Positions 38,681 to 49,195 of a stretch of 64,000 nt of DNA are shown piece by piece (within the stretch, counting starts at the first letter, position 1; each line of letters opens with the position of its first letter). Below the pieces are notes generated by a model. The model searched no databases. It worked only from the letters and a program-made list of their open reading frames with translations, and was not told the origin of the DNA. The DNA lies in contig CP141136.1 in assembly GCA_035236585.1 (NCBI GenBank), positions 32,014,949 through 32,078,948 of the forward strand. Direction: 5' to 3'. Source of the DNA: Warburgia ugandensis. Lineage: Eukaryota; Streptophyta; Magnoliopsida; Canellales; Canellaceae. The position numbers and the translations under genes were made by a program.

Positions 38681-40141
38681 GAAATGATTAGTTATTCAAC
38701 TTAACAGGGGGTTAAGTTTTCACTTGGACTTGAGCATTCATTGTCATTGGCAAACTATTGCATGACTTGAGATGCACATTATCCAAAAGTGGAGTCACGG
38801 TAGGAGTCCATGCTCAAAAGTATAAAAGGAATCCACATTACCATTTTAATGCTTTGTTGAGAAGATCGAAGCTGTTCACCATGTTCAATGTAAAAGAAAA
38901 AAAGGTAGGAGAAATTGATGAGTTTGAATGATCCTAACCACTCAATTGTTTGTCTTTGAAATTTTTATAAAAATTAATCACCACATTTTTTGACACAAAG
39001 AAACGCAAGCTGAAGCATTCACTGGGAATGGAATTTTGTATTTAGCCTATCCACGCTTTTCTTGACATGATGAAGAACTTAGATCTTTCAAAAACTATCT
39101 CTGCAGATGAGTAAAAGATAGAATGGATTGCTTCCGTGCTTTTGAGCGTGGTGGACTGCTACCAGGACTCCCAAAACTGATATTTCTTACTATGGTAGCT
39201 TCATAGCTTACTTAAAATGCTCACCTCAAGAAAAGCATCTCAGTTAACATTAGAAAATGATAAAGAGAAATGGGAGGATAAATCAATGTGTGTCACTTCG
39301 CATTTCTCTATCCATTTTAAATTCATAAAAGGATAGTTAGGGTGATGAAGGGCACCTAGTATCATGAACTGAAATCCCATTGAGGCTACTTGAGCGCCCA
39401 TCTTATTATATGGAGAGTGATTTGGGCAATGGACCTCTCACATGCATTACATATACTAACAATGAAAGCAGAACATATTTCTCTCTCTCTCCATATTATG
39501 GACGAGACCAGCTGCTGGCAGTGATCAAGCCATTCATCTATTTGGGATCTCAGATTACTTAAGTCTTAAAAATCTCATTTGTTGAATGACTCTAAAATCT
39601 TGTTTATTGGACCTCATGGTGTCCTATCAAAACTAAAAAAATACGTTAAAACTCCAACAAATAACGTTAAAACTCCGACAAATAAAGTTGGAATTACACG
39701 TAGCAACCAAAAGAAAAAGTATTAGAGTCGTCAAGATTTAGGCCATCTGTAATCAAATCATATGAATGGCTTAGATCACTAAAAAATAAAAAATAGTGGG
39801 CACGCTATGCATTTTCTGATAGTGTTCCATGCAACCGCAGAACTCAGGGCAATTTGGGCCACACAGAGTGCGGGTAATTTATATTTAAACTTATGTTTTA
39901 TTAGAAGCCACATCCCCTGTTTTAGCATCTAGTACCAGTATACAATAAGATCATAAACCCTTTGGTCCAGCTTTTAGAGCCTCAAGTCCAGAAGCCCAAC
40001 TCTGTCTCTGCAGTAGCCACTTATCAGTGGGCCCGTTACTCCTGCACAAACTGGAAAGGCAAAAGCGCATCGTTGGAAGGTCGATATTTCCCAGTGCAGG
40101 AGAAGCGGCTACTAAGCTTCCGACTGAGTTATGGATGAATC
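38681..40141. other. No recognisable gene; upstream region of the VTE5 pseudogene
   Basis: About 1.5 kb. AACGTTAAAACTCC-like units are repeated near 39645-39690. The last 250 bp would hold the old promoter and 5' leader of VTE5, but no clear core promoter is visible. The forward frame starting at 40027 overlaps VTE5 exon 1 in a different frame and does not resemble the family. Confidence 0.45.
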
Positions 40142-40423
40142 ATGCCTTTAGGGACGGCTTTGACTTTGGCACTCCGTTCTTCCCTAGTCATCGCCACAAC
40201 CAGACCCGCCCAAAGGCACCAAAGCTTCAATCGTCGCACATTTTCTTGCAGAATCCTATCCTCAGCTGGCGCTCCAAGGCCGGTCCGCTTACGCATTTCC
40301 CGTCTAAGTCAGCCCCAACAGCCTCGCTTTGTTACAAGATACAGGAGCCACAGTCCTTGTCACTGTTGGCGCATACTCTCTCGTACTCACTTTTGATATT
40401 CTCACCTAGCGTAATTTAATGAA

Positions 40424-40600
40424 GGGAGCCTTGGCGCAATAGTAAAAGTTGTCGTCATGTGACCTTGAGGTCACAGGTTCAAAGCATGAAATTAGCCTCT
40501 TGCACAATGCAAGGTAAGGCTGCCTACTATAGGCCCTTGTGATCCGCCCCTTCCCTGGACCCCTCATAGGCTTAGCTTCGTGCACTGGGGCTGCCCTTTT
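40424..40600 (+). mobile_element. Au-type SINE inserted in VTE5 exon 1
   Basis: A tRNA-derived SINE: it starts GGGAGCCTTGGCGCAATAG (A-box region), has GGTTCAAAGCATG (B-box) and CCTCTTGCACAATGCAAGG, and ends GGGGCTGCCCTTTT. These are the features of the widespread plant Au SINE. It is flanked by ACCTAGCGTAATTTAAT (40404-40420) and ACCTAGCGTAATCTAAT (40601-40617), a 17-base target duplication with one mismatch. Removing it by eye gives exon 1 continuous with codons for RNLIQQ, so it sits inside coding sequence. No gene of its own; it depended on LINE enzymes. Confidence 0.92.
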
Positions 40601-41561
40601 ACCTAGCGTAATCTAATCCAGCAGGTATACTTCTGTTCATTCCCTTTCGACATTTCATCTCTCTCTCTCACTCTCATTTGATTGCGTGTTATATCAGAAG
40701 CTGAGCAGAAAGCTGGTCCATGTATTATCCGGCTTGCTCTTCATGTCTTGCTGGCCAATTTTCAGGTACCCACATTGCCACTTAATTGTTCTTCATACTA
40801 GCACTATGCTTTCTAAATCTTCCTGGCGAATCCTTCCGTTATCCATTTTCCCAATATGTTAATTTCAGACTTTTGTTCTGCTCTTTCATTTTTCGCCGTC
40901 ATTTGTTAGGTGTGCACATTTCCAATCTAGTATTTGTCACCCGTTTGCCCGCTTGATTCTATTATGTGTTTGTCTCAACAATTTTGTTCAGCACCTCCAT
41001 GGGCGCTCGCTATTTTGCTGCCGTGGTTCCTTTCTTCAGTTGCTGTAGGCTTCTCTTTTACGGCCTCTCATTGGCTAAGGATGAAGGTCTTGTGAAATCC
41101 GTCTCACGAGAGGGAAAACCAGAGTAATTTCTTCAGTTACCTTCATCATTTTACGTTTCTTCTCTGTCCTTCTATGAATGAGGATGTTAGATTGTTGCTT
41201 TGTTTTCAGGGAGTTGCTTCGTGGTCCACTATACTATGTTCTTATACTGACGATGAGTGCTTTGTTCTGGCGTGATTCTCCTGTTGGAATGATCTCATTG
41301 GCTATGATGTGTGGTGGTGACGGTAATCCCCATTTGCTGAGTCAGGATTTGGGTAATGTAGCCCGTCCAGGCCCTTGTGGCTATTTCATTTGAATTTCGT
41401 TACAGGTTTTGCTGATATCATAGGTAGAAAGTTTGGGACGGTAAAGTTTCCCTATAATCGGCAGAAGTGCTGGTTCGGCAGTGTCTCCATGTTTTTATTT
41501 GTTTTAGCTATCCATGGGGTAGGCTTTTCATTTCTAATTGTACACATGGAAAGTTAAGAAG

Positions 41562-41711
41562 GGGAGCCTTGGCTTGAAGTCAGGGGTTCAAAGCGTGGAA
41601 ACAGTCTCTTGCAAAAAATATAAGATAAGGTTGTGTACTATAGGCCCTTATGGTCCACCCATTCCTTGGACCCTGCATAGGCGGGAGCTTTATGCACAGG
41701 GACTGCCCTTT
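41562..41711 (+). mobile_element. Au-type SINE in the last VTE5 intron
   Basis: GGGAGCCTTGG, GGTTCAAAGCGTGGAAAC, CTCTTGCAAAAAATA and GGGACTGCCCTTTA identify an Au SINE. It lacks about 25 bp between the A- and B-box regions. The target duplication is CATGGAAAGTTAAGAA (41545-41560) and CATGGAAACTTAAAGAA (41715-41731). It lies in intron 5 (41519-41821) and lengthens it about twofold. Confidence 0.9.
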
Positions 41712-42158
41712 ACTCATGGAAACTTAAAGAAGTTAAAAGAAATGTCTTCTGGTTGAATGAATTCCATTTGTATGTTGCCTTGTTTTTTCAATTTCGGTGT
41801 AAATGTTTTATTACTTCGTAGGATGCTTTACTACTTTTCAGCGTTGCAATATCTCCAACTGGAGTGGGGCCGAACAGGGGGAAAGGTTGCTGTAATTTCA
41901 GTGGCGGCGATGTTCGTAGAGTTCCTTCCAATAGCAGAGGTACTTGATGATAATATTTCTGTTCCTCTGATAAGCATGCTAATGGCATTTCTGCTTTTCG
42001 GCCGTCAGCCTAATTAATGAGCTTGTGTCCTTTGAGTTATTCTGGATTTTATTGCCAAGGACAGAAGGAAAGCCTTATTGATGTTGTCCAAAATGGTGAT
42101 TTATGTATGGCTCTGTCACTTGTAAAGAATTGTAGTAATCTGAAATGTATTACAAAGA

Positions 42159-42164
42159 AATAAA
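42159..42164 (+). terminator. Polyadenylation signal of the VTE5 pseudogene
   Basis: AATAAA 142 bases after the stop codon, following a TTGTAA-containing U-rich stretch, is a plausible plant poly(A) signal. It supports descent from a normal gene copy with its own 3' end. Confidence 0.45.
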
Positions 42165-42632
42165 TGTCTATGACTCCATTTTATTTGAACAACTCAGAAC
42201 AAATATTCTTTTTTGAATGGAAGTCAGATACAATATTGATCTACCCTTATCTGAAATTTGCAGCAGAGGAAGTCCTAGTTACCACCGAAGCACAAATAAT
42301 TGAAAAAGCAAAATAACTCTAGATAAGTATGGCAGAGGGATGCTTTTCATGCAACAGGTCTCCTTCTGTCTTGCAAATGACACAAATCTGTAATATGTAT
42401 TTATACATTTATATATAAAGCCTATGAAGGATCCTTTTCACCTGGAGAGATGTGCAGGTAATCCTTTGAATCTAAAACATAGTAGATCTTGATTTTCTAA
42501 ATATTATAAAAGTTTCCTTTTGTTTTAAGGAAATGTATCGCGAGTGATGCACCTGTACTTGATTCCCTATATGTGCTGTTTTGAATTAGGAAAATTCTAT
42601 GATAAAATACATGCAATGGAATAATAGGAAGT
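42165..42632. other. No gene; intergenic
   Basis: About 470 bp between the VTE5 3' end and the LINE. Nothing recognised. Confidence 0.5.
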
Positions 42633-42692
42633 AGCCAGTGGACGATTTTAACTCCGCCAATGCCGGTCCCAAGCCCGGATGAAAAAGGAGGA

Positions 42693-42970
42693 GGGTCTTG
42701 CGTCAGGTGCCAGCCGGCAAAGGGAAAGTTGAAGATGATTCTGTTATTTCTTTCTTACAAATGAATGTGTATTTGTATATTGGTTTGTGAGGAAGAAATA
42801 AAAATCATCTCCAGCTTCTTAAAATACGGCCACCCTTGCATCAGGTTGCCAGCTGGCAAGGGTTTAACTGAAGATGATTTTTGTTATTTCTTTTATGCTT
42901 GCAAATGAATATGCATTTGTATATTAGTTTGTAAAGAAGAAATGAAAATGATCTTCGGCTTTTTAAAACT
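42693..42970 (+). repeat. 138-bp direct repeat in the LINE 5' region
   Basis: Two units (42693-42828 and 42831-42970) share TTGCRTCAGG, GCCAGCYGGCAA, GAAGATGATT, TTGTATATT and GAAGAAAT. They are about 80 percent alike by eye. They lie upstream of the 68-bp repeats and of the open frame. Confidence 0.75.
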
Positions 42971-43020
42971 ACAGCAACCCAAACATGACATGATTCGAAA
43001 ACAGACATTCCTTCAAGCTA

Positions 43021-43220
43021 GGGCGCTCCCCATAAGCGACGCGCTGCATCGGATCCTGGGTGCGGTAAAAAATAGGCAAGGGTTGCTAGGGCGTTCTCCC
43101 AGAAGCGACGCACTACATCGGATCCCGGGTGTAGTGAAAAGTGGGCAAGGGCTGCTAGAGCGTCTCCTTGGAAGCGACGCGCTGCATCAAAACCCAGGTG
43201 CAGTGAAAAGTGGACATGGG
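43021..43220 (+). repeat. 68-bp tandem repeats in the LINE 5' region
   Basis: Three head-to-tail units start at 43021, 43089 and 43158. Each has GGGCG or GAGCG, then AGCGACGC, CTRCATC, GGTGYRGT and GGCAAGG or GGACATGG. The third unit is partial. The reverse copy at 38520-38680 keeps related units, so the array is an old feature of this LINE family, possibly its promoter or RNA-structure region. Confidence 0.8.
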
Positions 43221-43275
43221 TTCATACCATGGAGGTTGAGAAAGGCAGTAGTAAATAGGGTAGCTCCAGAACATA

Positions 43276-44008
43276 AGATTCGCATCGCTACATGGAATAT
43301 AGGGACATTGATAGGTAAGAGTTGAGAGTAAGTAGACGCAATGAAACGTAGGAGAGTCAACATTACTTGTATCCAAGAAACCAAGTGGAAAGGGGCTAAA
43401 GCTAGACAAATAGATGGGTATAAATTATGGTACGTAGGAAAGAAAAAAAAAAAAATGGTGTAGGAATAATAGTGGATAAGGAATTAAAGGATAAAGTTGT
43501 GGACGTTAAAAGAATTAGTGATAGAATTATAATAATAAAAATTATTCTAAGAGAGCAGATTATAAATATTATAAGTGCATACGCACCATAAGTAAGGTTA
43601 CAAGATATAATCAATAGACAGTTTTGGGAAGATATGGAGGGAGTCATACAAGAAATTCCCAACACTGAGGAGATAGTTATAGGAGCAAACTTAAATGGCC
43701 ATGTAGGAAAAGATAAAGAAGGATATGATAGAATACACGGAGGGTATGGTATAGGTGAACGAAATGAGATGGGGAAAAATATCCTCGATTTTGCTTTGTC
43801 ATATAACTTGTCCATTGCAAATACACTCTTTAAGAAGAGGGATGAACACTTAATAACCTTTAAAAGTGGACTTCATACAAGCCAAATAGACTTTTTTCTA
43901 CTTAGGAATAATGAACAATCTATATGCAAGGATTGTAAGGTGATACCTGGTGAGAGTTTAGCCTCACAACATAGGTTAATGGTTATGGATATCCATATTA
44001 AAAGATAG
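43276..44008 (+). pseudogene. LINE endonuclease domain
   Basis: This domain nicks the target DNA to start reverse transcription. Motifs: IRIATWNIGTL (43276-43308), CIQETKWKG (43368-43394), GANLNGHVG (43684-43710, where related elements have GADLNGHVG), SQIDFFLLR (43880-43906) and SQHRLMVMDI (43966-43995), which holds the catalytic His. The Asp of the GDLN-type motif reads Asn. Stops occur in frame, for example just after GKS (43323-43325) and after SAYAP (43588-43590), and an A-run near 43445 shifts the frame. Confidence 0.85.
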
Positions 44009-44428
44009 AGTAAAAGAACTGAACTTAATACACATCCAAAAACTAAGTGGTGGAACTTAAAAGGAGAGAAAATAACTTCATTCAAAAATAAGTTGATGGT
44101 AGAAGGAAATTGGAACTATGAAACAGAAGTAAATACAATGTGGACTAATATGGCTAAGTCCATTAAGAAAGTGGCAAAAGATGTCTTAGGAGTATCTAAA
44201 GGTAAAAGGCTATTAGCAAAGGAAACATGGTGGTGTAGTGAAATAGTGAAAAAAGTTATTAAAGAAAAACAGATACATTTTAAAGCTTGGTAGAAGATTA
44301 GAAATAATGAAAACTATGAACAATATAAGAATGCTAAAAACACTGCTAAGAGAATAGTAAGTGAGGCTAAACTTAAAGCATATAATGAGCTCTATAATAA
44401 ATTAGGAACAAGAGAAGGTGAGAAAGAT

Positions 44429-45613
44429 GTGTTTAAACTTGCAAAAGTAAGAGAACAGAAGGGTCAGGACTTAGATCATGTTAGGTGTATTAGAAGCGAT
44501 GATCAAAGGGTACTAGTCAAAGAAGATGAGATCAAACAAAGGTGGGAAAGATACTTTCAAAAATTATTAAATGACAATGGCTCTGAGAATATAGGGATTG
44601 AAAATAATATAAATCTAAATAACATTGGATATTATAGATATGAACGTAGGATTAGAATACCTGAAGTAAAAGAGGCCTTGAAAAAGATGAAATCAAGAAA
44701 GGCCATGGGGCCTAATGGTGTACCAATAGAGTTTTGGAAGCATATGGGAGATATTAGGGTAGTTTGGTTGACCAAGTTCTTTAACAAGATTATAAAATCA
44801 AAGAAAATGCCTGATGAGTGGAGGAAAAGCTCTATTGTACCAATCTATAAGAATAAAGGTGACATTTATAGCTGCACTAATTATCGAGGGATCAAACTTA
44901 TGAGCCACACCATGAAACTTTTTGAAAGAGTGATTGAGAAGAGGCTACGACATGAAACAAGTGTATCGGAGAATCAATTTGGTTTCATGTTTGGGAGGTC
45001 TACCATGGAAGCTATTTTCTTGCTAAGATAATTAGTAGTTAAATATAGGGAGAGGAGGAAAAACCTACATATGGTCTTTATCGATTTACAGAAAGCTTAT
45101 GATAGAGTCTCTAGAGAGTTAATATGGAGGGTGTTGGGTAGTAAGGGGGTTTCTCAGGGGTATATAGACATAATTAAAGATATGTATGAGGGAGCGGTAA
45201 CAAATGTTAAGACCACTAGTGGCGTGATTGGTGATTTTCCTATCATTGTAGGATTGCACCAAGGATTGGCATTAAGTCCATACCTCTTCACATTAGTTAT
45301 GGATGAGTTAACAAAGCATTTGCACGAGAAGATCCTCTGGTGCATGCTATTTGCAAATGATATAGTCTTGCTTGATGAGACAAGGGAGGGTGTAAACATA
45401 AAGCTAGAGTTATGGAGAGAAGCATTAGAATCTGAAGGATTTAAAATTAGCCGAACTAAGACAGAATATATGGAATGTAATTTTAGCAAGGAGAGTAGGA
45501 GTGGAATACCAATCAATCATCAAGAAGTCCCAGTGAAAGACCTCTTTCGGTACTTAGGATCATTGATCCATGAGAGTGGAGAGATTGAGAGGGAGGTTAC
45601 CCAAAGAATCTAA
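44429..45613 (+). pseudogene. LINE reverse transcriptase domain
   Basis: Two long forward frames (44429-45031 and 45071-45613) cover the domain, split by a TAA at 45029-45031 in the same frame. Motifs in order: KKMKSRKAMGPNGVPIEFWK, PIYKNKGD, NYRGIKLMSHTMKLFERVIE, RSTMEAIFLLR, MVFIDLQKAYDRV, GLHQGLALSPYLFTLVMDE, MLFANDIVLLDE and FKISRTKTEYM. The catalytic FADD box reads FAND (about 45349-45360), so one metal-binding Asp is replaced. Length and order match the RTE clade. Confidence 0.9.
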
Positions 45614-45664
45614 GTGGGTTAGAACAAATGGAGATGTGCATCTGGAGTTTTATGTGATCGACGG

Positions 45665-46081
45665 GTGCCACTCACACTAAAAGGAAAATTCTATAGGATG
45701 GTTATAGGGCCAACCATGCTCTATGGATCAAAGTATTGGCCAGTTAAGGAACGTGATACTCATAGGATGAGCATCGCAGAAATGAGGATGTTGAGATGGA
45801 TGAGTGGTAAGACAAGAAAGGACATAATTAGAAATGAAAATATTAGAGAAAATTTAGGGGTAGCACCAATAGGTAATAAGATGAGGGAGATTAGACTTAG
45901 ATGGTTTGGACATGTCCAAAGGAGACCAACAACGGCACCGGTTAGAAGGAGTGAGGCAATACAAGTAAAAGGTTCTAAAAGGGTAAGGGGAAGGCCCAAA
46001 AGAACTTGGATAGAAGTGGTGAGGAAAGATTTAAAAACTTTGGGACTAAATGAAACCATGGTATTTAATAGAGTGGAATAG
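45665..46081 (+). pseudogene. LINE C-terminal domain
   Basis: A 138-codon open frame with KFYRMVIGPTMLYGSKYW, RMSIAEMRMLRWM, GKTRKD, RWFGHVQRR and RGRPKRTWI, the conserved C-terminal region of plant RTE LINE proteins. Its exact role is not established; it may bind nucleic acid. It ends 55 bases before the (GAT)n tail. Confidence 0.85.
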
Positions 46082-46157
46082 AGGAATAAGATTCATTTGG
46101 CCAACCCTTAATTGGGATAAGGTCTTGATGATGATGAGCCAATGGAAGATTTTAGAA

Positions 46158-46284
46158 GGGGAGCCTTGGCAGAACAGTAGAATTGTCGTCGCATGATCTT
46201 AAGGCCAAAGGTTCGAGGCATGGAAACAGCCTCTTGCAAAAATGCAAGGTATGGCTATGCAATATAGACCCTTGTGGTCTGCCC
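46158..46284 (+). mobile_element. Au-type SINE, left part (split by the hAT element)
   Basis: GGGAGCCTTGGCAGAACAG, AAAGGTTCGAGGCATGGAAAC, CCTCTTGCAAAAATGCAAGG and GACCCTTGTGGTCTGCCC are Au SINE sequence that stops abruptly at 46284. The remainder resumes at 55271. The SINE's left target duplication is AATGGAAGATTTTAGA (46141-46156), overlapping the LINE's right duplication. Confidence 0.92.
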
Positions 46285-46299
46285 TAAGGGTAAAAAAAT

Positions 46300-46625
46300 A
46301 CAACATGACACGATAACACGACTCGAACACGACACTAATTTAGCGAGTTAGGGTCGAGTCTTATAGTATTCGTGTCATTTATAGGGTCAACCTGGAAATC
46401 ACACCTCCAAAATCGTGTCATGTTTGTTCAACCATGAGGACCTATCATGTTGACCTATTTGACATGCGACCTGCTAACTCTTCGTGTTGACTCGTATGAC
46501 ACGTGGCCCATTAACACTTCATGTTGACTCGTCATACTCGTAACCTATTAAACTGTCACGTTGACACGTCTGACCCATGATTTGTTAACCCGTTGAGTTG
46601 AGCCGTCTAACTCGCATAACAAATA
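46300..46625. repeat. Left subterminal repeats of the hAT element
   Basis: Repeated ACACGA, CGTGTCAT, GTTGACTCGT and CCCATTAAC words, mirrored at 54890-55260. In hAT elements such repeats bind transposase. Confidence 0.75.
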
Positions 46626-48059
46626 GAACTTGATTTATATATCTTAATAAAAAAGATAGTTACCAAAAACTAGTCCTTTATTCTTATTGAGTTAGACTGA
46701 TATAGGACAGTTCCTTGAAAACTGTCCTATATTGATGGTAAGTTGGTAAGGTAACTGTCCTCTATTTTAACTAATACAGGACGGTTACTAAATAACCTTC
46801 CTATATTCTTTGATGTGATATATGATAGTTATTTGGTGATTGTCCTATATTATTTAGTAATATAGGATCATTATTGAGAACCTTCCTATTTTTTTACATA
46901 AATATAGGACAATTTTTTTGTAACCGTCCTATATGATCTTTAATATAAGACAATTTTTAAATAACCCTCCTTTATTGTACAACTTTCTAATCTTTACCGC
47001 TGACTAATTTCTATCTGTTACTCATACATTCTTACTCTAGTTATATTTATCAAACTACATTGATTCAACAGTTAATATGTGAGTGTGAAAAAATAACACA
47101 TTCACTCTATTCTTTATGCTACATTTGCAATCATTGTAGTTGTATACATTCAGTTCCAACTTCCAACATTGCATATTCTTAACTTCCCCATACACTTGAC
47201 ATTGAATTGAACATTTGAACTAAAGAAAAATGGAATTCATTTATAATCATTATACATTTGCTTTCAAGTTCAAACATTGCACATTTAACTTCCCCATACA
47301 GTACACTTCACATTGAATTGAACATTTGAGTAGGTGAACTAAAGAAAGCACACACATACATAATACATTCACAACTCCACACTTCTCTTCCATAGACAAC
47401 CATATGTCTAGTTGAACACACCAAACTCCCATCATTGAAATAAACAAAGCACGACATTGACACATACTTCAATCAAAAGAAAAATAAAATACATCCATAG
47501 AAATAGACTTATGTTTTGTATTTCATATGAGTAAAAAATACATTAATTCATCAGTCACTCAGTTAGTATGTGACTAAATAACACATTCACTTTACTTATG
47601 TAACCTGTAGGCTACATTTACAATCATTATCCACATTCACTTCCAACATTCCATAACTTCTCCATATAGTTCATAGTGAATTGAACTAAAGAAAGCACAC
47701 CCAATCACCCATACATTCACTCTTCTCCTTAGATAGCCATATGTTTGGTTCAAGATGCCAACTTCTCATCATTGAAACAAAGAAAGCACATACATTGACA
47801 CATAATATACTTCAATCAAAAGAAAAATGGAATACATTCATATAAATGAACTTACATTAGTGAACTACAAATTAAAATTCATAATATGTTCTATCCATTC
47901 CATTCTAATATCTTCTAGATCCAATTAGGAGTAACTCTTGCTTCCCAAACCTGCCTGCAAGAAACAAATAATAAATTAGTTCAGACATGTAATCTTAGAT
48001 TCAGTTAAGAAATATACAAATTTGTAATATTGATCAGTATTTGTCTTACCTTTCTCCAT

Positions 48060-49159
48060 TGTAAGATTGTAAATCCATTGCAAATGAGGGTTCTCATGTA
48101 TCTAAGAACATAATACACACACTCTCAATCGGATTTTTGTTTAGGGCATTGCACAAACAATGTCACAAAAGACAACAGAAAAGGATCAAATATCACGTCA
48201 AATAAGTTCAGGTTTTAAATTCTAGTAAAGAACTAATAATTAGTAAACCTTACCTTAACCTTCTTCTAGTTGAGCTTTACTGGGCGATCAATACCTTCCC
48301 AGCATTTTCCCTCAGCCCATTTATGCCATGCACTACACACATATCATTGAAAGCATTAAATTATGAATAATATGATAGTTATCACTTATCAGGTGAGTAG
48401 ATATTATAATAAAATAAATAATAAAGACTTAATTGTTAATAATTTCCATTAGGTGTTCCCGTATGTGAGCTGCACAAGAATCGAAAAACATTACATGGCC
48501 ACCATGCACATCCAAAGCTAACAGCATCCAATGGGACCTATAAAAACAATAATTAAATTATAAGTTCTCAAATCTTAACTCATATAGATATTCATGTAAA
48601 TGAAATTGAAATGACATAATTTAGCAACATATGTTATAACTTACCCTCTATTGTAGGAAATTATTAAGGCCTACCCCTTCACACAACACATGAACTCAGG
48701 TATGATATCTTTAATTTGCTTGTCCATAGGTAAATACTCCAATTGAAAGACAAGATCAGGGTCAAGGAACTTGTAAATGTCCTTGACCTCTAATCTTTGC
48801 AACTTATCATGCAAAGACCTGCCTTAATAATTTACAATAATGTCAAATAATTATCAAGTGTTATTAAAAAAGCAAGTAATGTCATTTTGGTTTGTAATAG
48901 AGTAGTTACATAACATACCCAATATAGATGACGATGTGCATGTATTCCAGTTGAGCCATATTACATATGGTTAAGAGGTCCCCCTTGAAGAGTGGAACCT
49001 CAACCATGCATCTACAAGCACACCCACCTCCATCATTAAAGGGCTAATTTCCTTATCTTCATTTATTAGTTTGTATGGTCCCCTCAAGAATGAAGGCATT
49101 TTAAGTGGAACCTCCACCTAATCCCTACACTATAGATGCAGCGTTTCAGAAATTAGTAA

Positions 49160-49180
<21 letters not shown>
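48060..49180 (-). pseudogene. Ulp1-type (C48) protease domain of the CACTA-like element
   Basis: Ulp1 proteases cut SUMO-like tags; plant CACTA elements often carry a copy whose role is unknown. On the minus strand, in order: VEVPLKMPSFLRGPYKLI (about 49120-49070), KFLDPDLVFQLEYLP (about 48780-48735), SHWMLLALDV (about 48540-48510) with the catalytic His, VMFFDSCAAHIREHL (about 48505-48460) with the Asp, and ECVYYVLRYMR (48125-48093) with the Cys, where relatives have ECGYY. The pieces are separated by introns with GT/AG-like borders. A few in-frame stops suggest decay. The triad residues themselves are present. Confidence 0.82.

Positions 49181-49193
<13 letters not shown>
49163..49193. repeat. 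(TA)n microsatellite
   Basis: About 15 TA units inside an intron or decayed part of the CACTA-like element. Confidence 0.9.

Positions 49194-49195
<2 letters not shown>

Larger units (their letters stand above)
40142..42017 (+). pseudogene. VTE5: Phytol kinase (VTE5) pseudogene, six exons
   Basis: Phytol kinase of the plastid envelope phosphorylates phytol from chlorophyll for tocopherol synthesis. Exons by splice sites and family match: 1, 40142-40624; 2, 40698-40765; 3, 40992-41123; 4, 41210-41322; 5, 41406-41518; 6, 41822-42017. Visible family motifs: DTGATVLVTVGAYSLVLTF, KLSRKLVHVLSGLLFMSCWP, ELLRGPLYYVLIL, MMCGGDG/FADIIGRKFG and DDNISVPLISMLMAFLLFG, closer to VTE5 than to farnesol kinase. 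The first 60 residues are Ser/Arg-rich like a transit peptide. Breaks: a frame change near 40310-40318, a SINE in exon 1, TAG at 40604-40606 where Gln is expected, and in exon 5 a lost base near 41501 plus TAG at 41505-41507. Introns are kept, so this is not a retrocopy. It cannot make a full protein. Confidence 0.9.
42651..46136 (+). mobile_element. RTE-clade LINE, full span, with 18-bp target duplication
   Basis: The element runs from a 5' region (CCGGTCCCAAGCCCGGAT at 42663) to the short (GAT)n tail typical of plant RTE elements (TGGGATAAGGTCTTGATGATGATG). It is flanked by AGCCAGTGGACGATTTTA (42633-42650) and AGCCAATGGAAGATTTTA (46137-46154), 16 of 18 matching. Order: direct repeats, 68-bp tandem repeats, apurinic-type endonuclease, reverse transcriptase, C-terminal domain. 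The frame has roughly half a dozen stops or shifts, so this copy is dead. Such proteins are often misannotated as craniofacial development protein 2. Confidence 0.92.

Noticed and set aside
40027-40419. 130-codon frame starting upstream of VTE5
   Set aside because: Its frame does not match the transit-peptide-like or the kinase-like reading; the family match lies in the other two frames.
43276-44008. Craniofacial development protein 2-like gene
   Set aside because: That label is a known misannotation of RTE LINE endonucleases; the reverse transcriptase and LINE tail follow directly.
48060-49180. A host SUMO protease gene
   Set aside because: The domain lies between CACTA-type subterminal repeats and downstream of a Ptta/En/Spm domain on the same strand, so it belongs to the transposon.
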